This document shows, piece by piece, positions 13,372 through 23,600 of a DNA stretch of 42,110 nt. The stretch is taken from contig NAOQ01000194.1 in the NCBI GenBank assembly GCA_002751075.1, positions 1-42,110 of the forward strand, given 5' to 3'. The position numbers and the translations under genes were made by a program. The notes beneath the pieces are model-generated. The model was not told where the DNA came from. It saw only the letters and a program-made list of their open reading frames with translations, and made no database searches. Position 1 is the first letter of the stretch. Every line of letters begins with the position of its first letter. Source of the DNA: Ichthyophonus hoferi. Lineage: Eukaryota > Opisthokonta > Ichthyosporea > Ichthyophonida > Ichthyophonidae.

Positions 13372-13562
13372 TATACTACTATAGCATGTACATATATATA
13401 TATATATATATATGTATACCTGTTTGTGCTAAGATATCAGAATGCTATGTAGGACGTTAATGGTATTGGATGTAAAGAAAGATCCTATTTTAATGATAGC
13501 TAATTAAGACCGATACCTTTACTGCGGCCTGGCTAATGCAATGAACTTTTGGTCATGAAAGC

Positions 13563-13582
13563 TTTTTTTTTTTTTTTTTTTT
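13563..13582. repeat. Poly(T) tract
   Basis: Twenty consecutive T on the plus strand between the TFIP11 3' end and the transposon. It could be the A-tail of a minus-strand retroposed sequence, but no body of such an element is recognisable beside it. Confidence 0.9.
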
Positions 13583-14046
13583 CAAATTTACTGTTTTTAT
13601 TTTTGGACTCTCGTTTATGATGGGATTAGATATCTATAACGTTAACGGTAAAAAGGATAAAAAGGATGGGGTAGCGTCATAATGACGTAATTTTCGCCAA
13701 AAAAAAAACTGCAATATTTTATTAGTAATAATAAAAGGATTAGCGAGCCAGTGGGTCAGGATTAGAAAATAACGGCAGGTTTGGAATTCTGGGTTTAATT
13801 CTATATCCAGAGAGATGGTAGTGTAAAGATATTTATAGATGCAAGTTGTATGCAATGTAGGCAGTGATGATGGTCAGGTGGGATTGGGTTGAATGGAGAT
13901 ATTTATTTTTATTTTTGATGCATCTGATTTGTTAAAACAGAAATATTTGTTTAATTCATGTATTTTTAAAAAAAATTAAATATTTAATAATAGTAGCAAT
14001 TATTATTACATATGTAGACTAAATGGCTAGTGCAATCTATGGGTGT

Positions 14047-15592
14047 TACAGGGTATTTTGAAAATATATTAAAGTATTTCGGAAATATCTTAAGAGGTTT
14101 TGGAAAGATGTTAACAAATTCTGAAAATATTTTTTGATTTTTTAAAAAGTGTAAACAACAAAAATAAAAGATAAATTAATACTTTAATCAAAACCATTGA
14201 TCTCCTGCATTAGTGCCAGCCACATATGACCGTAATACTCATCTAGATTATAGTTTTGCAGATTGTCCAGAACCAATGTGATGTTTATTTTAAGCTGATT
14301 ACATTGAGTTGCTCTAGGTCTAACTGAATTAAGGTTGAACTTGATTTTGGAGAAAAGGTTTTCAATTGGATTGAAGTCTGGACTATATGGTGGTAAATAC
14401 ATTACTTCGACGTTTAAAATTGACAAATATTGCTTCACCCTCACACTTTTGTGCACACTGCGATCATCCATAACTAAAATTATATTTCCTCTGAAGATTC
14501 CGGTCTGATTTGCCTCCACTAAAACATTTACCAATGAGCTTGAATTATAAGCTCCATTCTGTAAGGCATAGTATTGTATTCCTACCCAAGAAATAATTGC
14601 GCACAGGGATACATCTTGTCTCTTATTGATTGGAACGTTTATCACCGCATCTTGGTTCGGCAGCGAATATCCATAATTTATGGATGTGTGTAGGTTGAAT
14701 CCACTTTCGTTAAGATACAGGATGCTTCTACTATTTGAGTTCTGCTGTAGTTCTCTAGCAAATTTTTTTCTAGCCTCCCGGTTCTGTTGGGTGAGAACAA
14801 CAGAAGCCTTTAACTTCAGTCTTTTTCTCGTTCTGCCAGTATCCTTAATCAGTTGACAAATTATGGGAATTGAAATGTGAATGCCTTCCTCTGTGAGTTG
14901 CTCCTGTATTCCCCTATGTGTGAGAGAGTTGTCTTCGCTATAAAAAGAGTTAATTTTCTCCAGGATTGAACGATTGTCGTTTTTTTTCCTTCCTTTCTTT
15001 GCAAACACCATCTCAAATATTAACGGCGAATTTGACAATTCTTTTTGCTTTTTTATTTTGTAAATGCTCGTTTGGTTTATATTTGTTATTGTCGAGATCT
15101 CTGATATAGTCTTACCTAAATTTAAAAGTCTGAGTATGTTTTCAAACCTTTCTTTTGTGATTGTAGTCCTTTGCCTGGCCATGCTTATTTTAATTCTATT
15201 TTTCTTTTTTGAAAAATATAATTCTACACCTTTTAATCTTTAAAATAAGAATTCTAATCTTCCTTGGAATTATATACAGCAACTATCTGGGTTCTTTTAC
15301 CCGACCACTCATCTTGCCGGGCTTTTGTACAGCGTGACATGAGTTGAGTGTTGTGATTAATTTTAATCTAATAATAAATGTTAGCCTAATTTTATCTTTT
15401 CAAAGCTAAAAATTCATCTTATATTTGTTTTTGGTTTTTATTGAATACTGTGATGATTCACATATTGAACTTTAAAATTCCTATTTTGAAGATTAAAAAT
15501 GTAAATTTTTTGCCATATTTTAATAATCTTTTTATATATTTATAAAATATGTTAACATATTCTAAAATCCTTTAATATTTCTAAAAAAGGTA
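14047..15592 (-). mobile_element. Tc1/mariner-like DNA transposon with degenerate inverted ends
   Basis: The transposase gene is flanked by imperfect inverted repeats. Left arm about 14049-14135, right arm about 15510-15590. The best block, 14095-14129 against 15541-15575 on the other strand, matches at about 26 of 35 positions by eye, with ATGTTAAC shared. Each arm is built of about four roughly 20-bp units of the form TTTnGAAATATnTTAA. Both proposed ends abut TA (14047-14048 and 15591-15592), the dinucleotide duplicated by Tc1/mariner elements, so the element would be about 1.5 kb. The outer ends are poorly matched, so the exact borders are uncertain. Its position between two convergent genes disrupts neither. 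Confidence 0.6.
14184..15182 (-). CDS. Tc1/mariner (IS630) family transposase, catalytic Asp replaced
   Basis: A 332-residue intact open reading frame, normal length for a cut-and-paste transposase of this superfamily. The N-terminal half has paired helix-turn-helix DNA-binding segments (about 10-45, with GKTISEISTITNINQTSIYKI, and about 75-120, with LTHRGIQEQLTEEGIHIS). The catalytic core follows: LYLNESGF at 155-162, LVMDDRSVH (Asp239), and LPPYSPDFNPIENLFSKIK with Glu274, a DD34E spacing between the second and third residues. In the family the first motif reads (I/V)DESGF; here residue 158 is Asn, so the metal-binding Asp is lost. With no frameshift or stop the copy looks young, but it is probably catalytically dead unless the base is a sequencing error. 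No intron is needed. Start ATG at 15182. Confidence 0.93.
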   Translation of the reverse strand: MARQRTTITKERFENILRLLNLGKTISEISTITNINQTSIYKIKKQKELSNSPLIFEMVFAKKGRKKNDNRSILEKINSFYSEDNSLTHRGIQEQLTEEGIHISIPIICQLIKDTGRTRKRLKLKASVVLTQQNREARKKFARELQQNSNSRSILYLNESGFNLHTSINYGYSLPNQDAVINVPINKRQDVSLCAIISWVGIQYYALQNGAYNSSSLVNVLVEANQTGIFRGNIILVMDDRSVHKSVRVKQYLSILNVEVMYLPPYSPDFNPIENLFSKIKFNLNSVRPRATQCNQLKINITLVLDNLQNYNLDEYYGHMWLALMQEINGFD

Positions 15593-16062
15593 GTTCAAGA
15601 TGATCTATCAAAATTGAACCAGCCAATCTGTGTTTGAGTTGGAAGAGGTAGGATTTCTGTTATATTTCATTGGATAGTGAATGTTTTTTTTTTTTTTGGG
15701 TTCAAAATAAAATGTAAAATGCAGTATCAAAAGAATGTATTGTCTCCTCCATAGCCAATGTCTGTGTATATCTCCATTTTTAGGTATTGCATTCCAAAAC
15801 CACTTAACTTGATCTGTCCTTAAGGCTCAGCCGTTTTGATTCGTTTAGGTGCTAATATGGAAATTGTACAATGAGACTGACCAGTAAATGATGCCCTATT
15901 ACGATGTAAATAATAATTATCGTCACTATTTAATGTTAATAGGTAGTTCTCTGACTTCTGAACGAGCAAGAGATCTGAACATCGATTATTATACGCGACT
16001 TAATCCCATAACAAAAGTTGTTTACTAAAATATCATTAGTATATATATATATATATATACTA

Positions 16063-16125
16063 TTGATCAGTAAAAACGGAAAAGCACAACGGTTTTAATG
16101 CAAATTAGCCTCGACTAGGATTATA
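16063..16125. repeat. Direct repeat, copy 1
   Basis: About 63 bp, starting at TTGATCAGTAAAAA and ending GACTAGGATTATA, repeated about 123 bp downstream at 16186-16248 with roughly 10 differences. Confidence 0.85.
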
Positions 16126-16185
16126 GATTAGATCACACATTTTTATTAGCTTAATGTGAATAACTCTCAGACTTATCTATGCATT

Positions 16186-16248
16186 ATTAATCAGTAAAAA
16201 TGCAAAAGCACAACAGCTGTAATACAAATTAGCCCCGACTAGGATTAT
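16186..16248. repeat. Direct repeat, copy 2
   Basis: Second copy of the 63-bp segment at 16063. The two are in the same orientation, which suggests a local tandem duplication or a pair of related non-autonomous element ends. Confidence 0.85.
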
Positions 16249-16598
16249 AACAATCTCACAAAAGATCGCTGAGGCCCACTAGAATTGTCCGATGTTATCT
16301 CGATAATCTTGATCCTCATTTGCATGGCTCGTTAGCCAATCCATTTAATGTATGTGCTTGCCTAATATGTATTGACAAATAAATTTAGCCTAGTTAGGAA
16401 AGTTACGCAATTAGCTACTGTTCAAAGTTATTGCATGAATTGATTGAATTGTCAGCATTAAAGAATTAAACATTAAAATTAGTAATAAGTAAATATAGTA
16501 TACCATAGAAATAAAACAATGAGCTATAGCCATGCTGTTAGCGGGACCATCATGAATATTTTGGACAGATATTATAAACTGGGCTTCATAATCTAGTA

Positions 16599-16600
<2 letters not shown>

Positions 16601-16632
<32 letters not shown>
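16601..16632. repeat. (AT)n microsatellite
   Basis: Sixteen AT dinucleotides without interruption. Confidence 0.95.
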
Positions 16633-16637
<5 letters not shown>

Positions 16638-17069
16638 TGATGCAATACAACATATATACTATACTGTAAAAATAAATAATAGTATAGTATGTATAGTTAT
16701 TACTGCAGTATTACACATACTAATTTAAGTACTGTAAGATGTATCATTACTATTAAGATTATGCACTGTATTTATTTTTATTAATGCAAGTATATCTAGT
16801 ATTATTACTATAATCTCATCAAAAATAATTTCATATTTAAACCCCCTATGAAGTATAATATAGTATACTATAAATTAGTTAATGAATGACATTATGTAAT
16901 TAATTATAACTCTAAATTAGCCTTAACTCATAATAGTCTTAGTGGCTAAAATATTAGTATTTGTAGTAGTAGAGATCAAGATAATAGTCGTACTGATAGC
17001 AGTTAAGAAGTCTACCTTTAAACTTAAGCCAATATGCAAGTACATTGCCTCTGTGATATGCATTCTCTA

Positions 17070-17232
17070 TGATAAATAAGATATAGGATATAAGATATAA
17101 GATAAAAGATAAAGGATGCAGAATATATAATGTAAAATATAAGATATAATATATAGGATAAAAGATATAATATGTAAAATAAAATATATAAGATAAAAGA
17201 TATAGGATACAAGATATAAGATATTATATATA
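17070..17232. repeat. Degenerate GATATAAGATAAAA tandem repeat
   Basis: About 160 bp of AGATATA, AGATAAA and GGATA units in no perfect register. Open frames across it read as Tyr/Ile/Leu repeats and are not genes. Confidence 0.85.
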
Positions 17233-17547
17233 GATAGACTCCGTACTCCTGCAATTGCAAGTGCCTAACCAAAACATAATTTAGTTATGTCTTCTACTTA
17301 AACTCCCCTTTAAAATCGGTCTAATCACTGTACCCAAGTGCATTATCTAACCAGTCATATAAATTCTATCCAATATAAACGGTTCATTAAATATTTACTT
17401 GTAAGAAAAAATAGACCCCTAACTTCAATAAAATGCATGGCTCGTAAAAATATACATTTCCCATTGGCCAACAATTATGTGCAATAAAATATTTGATTGG
17501 TTATTAACCCATATCAGTAAAGGCCGTGATCCAGAAACGGCAGTAAG

Positions 17548-17553
17548 TTTATT
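17548..17553 (-). terminator. Poly(A) signal of the membrane-protein gene
   Basis: AATAAA on the minus strand, 78 nt beyond the proposed stop codon at 17631. Its position supports the terminal exon call. Confidence 0.45.
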
Positions 17554-17630
17554 TTATAACATTTTTATAACATTCTAATCACAAGCATAGTAGTACAGCT
17601 GATGTCTCTAATGAAATTACATGTCATTAT

Positions 17631-20600
17631 CTAGAACTTGTTTTGATTGTAGAGTCTCTCCATCTCAGGGGAAAGCATTCCTGGCTGGGGGGTCCTGTGT
17701 AAAAGACCGGGTGGGAGCAGAGGAGACTATTACTATGTTGAAGGTTCATTTATACTCCCCCTACCTTGGCTTTAAGATAGTAGTAATAGCCAGTAGCGAA
17801 GTGTGAGAGGATAGATTACCCGACTCATGAAAAATAAAACGTTGGGCCATTTATGTATGTAATATCACTAGATGATGTGATTAATGATGATGGAATTAAC
17901 TATTCTTCATTGATTAGTAATCATGTGATGTTTGTTGTGCTACATGGCCGCTATCACATAGGTGAATAGTATCACATCTATTAGTTAAGAACCAGTGCCG
18001 AGTATATTTCAATTTATTATAATATTAAAGGTTCTGTCTTAAGGTGTAAGCCAACAGTCATAGACAAAATCTCAAAACCTCAAAAAAAAAGCCAAACAAG
18101 AAACCAATCCAAGCAAGTACTGATTAGTGTTTACATATAACTATGACGTATATATATCAGTATCGGCCAATCATAACCTAGCTTTGCTTCGGTTATACCG
18201 TTTCAAATAAAAAGAGCAATGGCTCATAGTTACCTTGAAGTAGGAACAGGGGCCTGGTAGCGAGGGGTGGGTTGCCTAGAACTAGAAACCACTGGGGTCC
18301 TACGACTACTACTGCCTGGGTAAGCAGCTTGCTTCTGTACCTGATGCATCCACCATTAGCCATTAACTAGTAATTAATATGGTTTATTTTATTTGGTTTA
18401 GGTAAAGTTTATACGAGGAATGTCAAGCTAATCCTTTAGCGGCAAATGAGAGCCCTTTAATAATGCTTCTCTAAATAATAACAAAAATAAAACAATAAAT
18501 AATAAAAATTAAATAAAAACTAAAACAATAATACAAATAGTAAAAAGAGTAATAACAAAAACTCATAATCGCCAAGATAATAAAATTAAATACATTAGTC
18601 CGACTGACGGTTCCATATTATAAATGATAACTACCATTTCAACCATACAAAGACTAGTGATTGCAAATGAAGCTATCGCTAGTAGCCCATTTTGTTACAT
18701 GATCCGGCCCGACCCGATTCAATCCATTTAGCTAAAGAAACAACAAAAGAAAGAACTGCAAATAACTTGGTATATCATTACTTATTAAATTATACTAATC
18801 TTGATAAGATATAGCCCATTTGGACCAAACATAGTAAAAAATAAATACTTAAAAAGTGTAAGCAAACCAATGGAATGCGCGATTGACGTATATATACGAA
18901 AAGGTATAAAGTATAAATCCATACCCGAATGGGTGACATTCCGCTCGGCTTGCCCAAGAAAACAACCAATCGCTGGCAGATAGCCAAGAGGGTACCAACC
19001 ATCATGGACTTGCAGCTCACGTCACTGCACATCCATTGGTAAGAATCCATTATGCTCATACTACGGTCTATAAATTACTCGTACATACATATATGGACTA
19101 GCGGAAAAAAATATTGCAAACACTTAATTAGAATACTATCAAACCTGTAGAGGGAGATGGTGGTCTTAAGACAGGATCTCACAAGAATACATAGATAAAT
19201 AATAGCAAAGATGTGTTTGTGCATATGTATATGTATTGATGTATATTTAAATATATCTACTGGATCCTGCCTGTATATAAAAACACACCTTCCGTATGTA
19301 GTGTAGCCATAGCATAACATACTGAACACTCCCCAGATATCCAAGAAGTAGTTCATGTGTCTGCTGCCACGCATTTCACTGGGGCAGAGAAGGGGGCAGA
19401 GAGTGTATAATAAGATGCTGCCAGCCTAAAGGTCGGAAGGGGAGGAAGGATTGGTGGGTTGGTGTTAATATCTAGTCATATATGAGATATGTGGGCGATT
19501 CTTTAAAGCTAAGCGGCTAGCGGCAATATTTGGATGTTTAAAATGTAAATAGAAAGATTGGAGTGGAACATGGGGCAGGTATGTGTGCTTGTATATGATA
19601 GTAGAAGAGTAGAGTATGATAGATAGCATATATGTATGTATGTAGTATGTATGTCTAATTATAAATGGAAGGCCGCATGCAAAAGCTAGCACATTATCTA
19701 TCTTAAGAGATAGCAAGATAATGTATAAGTGTGTATGATAATGCATGATTGGCCATACCTATAAGATACAGGGAGTAGGGGGGTATTGCAATATATTCAC
19801 ACATGCAAGACATGTATTTATTGTTACTAGCAAGGTAATACATATGTATATATCCAAATATTATAAACTATACAAAGAGTAATAGTAACGTGTAATAATA
19901 TAGTGAATACTGTGTTTGCTATAAATCAAAGAAACGGGCAGAGAAGAAAAAAAGGAGTAAGAGATAGATAGATAGATATAGAGATAGAGAGAGAAAATGA
20001 AAAGGTGATAAGTGTATGGTAGCATTGTAACTATAAGCAGCTGCACGAACCAGATAGGCGGGAAGGGAGAACCAATGATCATCCGCCTTGAGGGTATCAT
20101 GTTGGTTAAGAGTCACGATGATGATGAGGGATACCAATGAGACTAGAGAGGTAAACATGGGGCTCGTGCTGTATGTAGACAGGTAGGTGTATATGTATGC
20201 AAGCATGTATTTGTATTTGAGTTGGTGTTTTTTATGAAGGAGAAACAATGGTGGTCAGTTAAAAGAACGATGGAAGGATAACACAAAATAAACCAAGGAA
20301 ATGAAAATGCAAATATAGGATGGTGTTCACACTAGCTCAAAAAAAAGTCAATAGCAAGCCGAAAAACATAGTGTGATATGGTATAATAGGGTGTATTCTA
20401 GTATGGCTTGTCACAATAGGATAGGATAAATGACACAGAACAGAAGAGATAGTGAAATATGGTATAATATAATATAATGAAAACTAACATAAGATAATAA
20501 TCATATAGCATATGGTATAACATGATACAGTAGAATAGAATAGAATAGAATACAGTAAAATATGCTATGTATATGTGCAGATATAGAAGAGATAGGCCAA

Positions 20601-23600
20601 GGTGTAGTGATACATATAAGTGCAACTCACTTGAAAGGTACAGTGGAGGAGGCATAGGTAATGATAATAGCCATACTACATACAGAGAGCTGAAGGCTAG
20701 TGGCTGTCATGGCAACCACTAGAGGGAAAGAGGGGTTTGGATTAGATAAATGTCATATATATATATGGGATTGTGAAAATCGATTTATTACGCATTGCAC
20801 ACCTGTAGCTATAGAAGAACGCGTGTATATGAATACCTAATATGGATATATAAGCACGTGTGTATATTTATAAACCTATAAATACATACAATAGGGTAAT
20901 TCAGGCCATCTAAATTGCACTGTTCATCCACTAAGATATATATATATATATATATATATATAGATTACATATCAATAAAACATCATATTATCATTGGCTC
21001 TTCATAAATCTATGTTTCATTTTGTACATCTCCTGCAATACTATAGGATGTGTTCAACTATAAATGGCCTATTATATATTATAAAATATCATAATATTCC
21101 ATCATATCATATCATATCATATTATATTATATTATGTTATAATCATACAGATATCATCTAGCAAGCATATCACACTACACGCACCTACTGATGATTTATC
21201 ATATCCTATCCTATCCAATCCTATTCTATCCATGCAAGTACATACTACACACCTAACATATACACCCCTTACCATTCTCACCCACTCCAGCAGCACTCTG
21301 TACCACAGCTGTCCACGTGGTCTGTACTAATTCCATAACCACCATGGCGATGGCAACAACAGACTCGCTCACACTAGAACTAACACTATCGATCACATTA
21401 CCAGTGGAAGGTCCAGGGCGCGTGGGCAAGGAAGGCAGCACTGGCCATGCTACCTTGGAGATAATAGAATCCTTTATGGATGATATCTGGTCACTCATAT
21501 GAGGGACGGGAAGGGCGGGCAGGGCAGGAAGAGAGGGTAAAATGAGGAGACCTCTGATTGGTTGCCATGTATCGGCAACAAATGAGGAAGCATCACTGAA
21601 GAGTGCGGTAAAACCGTTGGACAGGCCAGTAGGAAGAGCTTTAACCCCAGACCAGACGGCACTACCACACCACATACTACTATCCACCACTAGGGTGCAG
21701 AGATAAGAGACCATGTTAACAACAGGGGCTCCAATATTCATAAAACCTGTGGTGACTGTTTCACCAATGGCTGTAAGGAAATTAAGGGCGTTAGCACCTA
21801 TAGCCATAAGCCCCCCTGTCATGTTATCCCAAAAATTTGCAATGAAATCTGCCACAGCAGCCTGAATACCAGTCCCGAAAGCGGTGGGGGTCATGCAAAT
21901 ACATTCCCATGCATTAACCATCTTGTCCTTCATGTATTCTAATCCACTCTGTGTACGTTCAGCTACTCCGTGCATGATATGCACAGTTGTCTCCTCAGCA
22001 ACCACGGTCCAATCTCTAGTAGAAGTACTGGTGGAGCTGACTAGGCTAGATATGGATTCCTTCAATGATGTGCAGCCAGTAATGACAGTGGACTGGGCAT
22101 TTTCAACCAATTGGAAGCCTTTGGAAACAATAATAGGATATTCAGCATTGATATTGTCGATAAAAATAGCAATGTATTCTGATAGGGCCTTGATCATCAT
22201 CTCTATTTGATCTATGACGTCATCAATAATGGATGCTGCGATGAGGGAAGAAAGCAAGAATAAGTAGGAGGATAGAATGTGAATTGATTTATAAGGAAAT
22301 ATGTATAGGAGAGGGAAGGGGATAATATAGCAATGACTGCATTTCGTGAGTTGGATGGAGCCGAAAGAGGAGAAATAGTACAATAACATGAATATATATA
22401 TATATAGTTGCGTAAAGGAAGCATAAATAGGTAGGTACATAAGTATGGGTGGGCAAAATGTTATATTGTTGGGTTTAGTATGAGTATGTATGTACCAATA
22501 GAAGAAAATGAATAAACCTCACCAGTCTCCCCACCAATAAAAAAGGACTCCTTCTCCTATCCAAACCAATAGCACACCAGCAAGTGCTAAACCACACAAT
22601 AATTTAAACGCTGTCGGCACTGTCGACAATTTTACAGCCTATCAACAACTCTACATAAATCTTAAATATATTTTTTTGCCTAATTAATTAAGTTAATCAT
22701 ATATCGACTGACAGTGTATAGTCAGAGCAGGTTTTTGATTGACCAATTAAATTCTAGCTCACTCCAGATCTAAATAATAGAATGATAATGATAAGTTGAT
22801 ATAATATGTACGCACAGGGCAGCTGTGGTGTGACGTAGACATAGGTCTATCTATACTATACACCCATCCATCATATTAACGGGGTGCTAGATGGTTAATA
22901 CTATGGCAGTCTGGGTGCATTTGAGGAAATATAGCACAACATATATTCAGTAATAAACAAGTAATTAAAAGTCAATCAGACTATTTGATATAAAATGTTT
23001 GACCAACTATAGCGATCGATGATGTCAAATCGCATTTTATCCTTACTTTTTATAGCTATGTTGAAGCTTTATTTTAAAAAAACAGAAAAAAAAACAAAAA
23101 CCAAGAGGTTCTGGATTATTTTATTGCATTAAACATCTACCTGTACTCACCTGATACCTCGCTATCACTGGTTGGGTCAGCCGTGGTAATAATATCCTCT
23201 ATGACGACCTATAAATCATTCATAATCAACCATAAATTCAAATATTCGTATAAATATGTATATATATACCTATCAACACCACATCCTATATGAACCGTGA
23301 TCTGTCCTCGAGTAAACTGTATTGGTTTAGGGAGTATGATGGACAAATATGATACTAAACAACTAACATGCATAGATTAGGAAGATAGAAAGATAAATTC
23401 TAAGGCAGGAAAGGGGATAACTTACATCATCAGAAGAAGGGGTCTGGATTGTTTCCACCTCGATAATTGGCTCCTCGATAATTGGCTCCTCAGTAATGAT
23501 GGGCACATCTTCAACTACAACCTCTGCAGTCTCTTCAGTCTCTGTCTGTTGATATACCCCCCTCCCATGGTAAATAAGGCTGTAATAGAGGGATGGATAT

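Larger units (their letters stand above)
15593..17630. other. Gene-free AT-rich spacer
   Basis: About 2 kb between the transposon and the 3' end of the membrane-protein gene. It contains simple repeats, a near-identical duplicated segment (16063 and 16186), and (TA)n tracts. No exon chain was found on either strand. Confidence 0.6.

Noticed and set aside
16063-16248. Spaced direct repeats considered as a CRISPR-like array
   Set aside because: Only two copies with mismatches, in a eukaryotic intron-bearing context.
17024-17272. Minus-strand open frame with repeated ILYLISYILY residues
   Set aside because: Pure translation of the GATATAAGATAAAA tandem repeat.
17621-17806. Plus-strand 61-codon frame ending in ASSEV
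   Set aside because: Antisense over the terminal exon of the minus-strand gene, where the minus strand gives a stop, an acceptor with a good pyrimidine tract, and a poly(A) signal.
18925-20718. Reading the hydrophobic exons as a seven-transmembrane receptor
   Set aside because: Only four or five hydrophobic spans are visible, and none of the conserved receptor motifs I know. Called an unrecognised membrane protein instead.
21317-22210. Plus-strand open frames opposite the 963-nt exon
   Set aside because: Antisense shadows. The minus strand has the long uninterrupted frame, consistent splice signals and phase.
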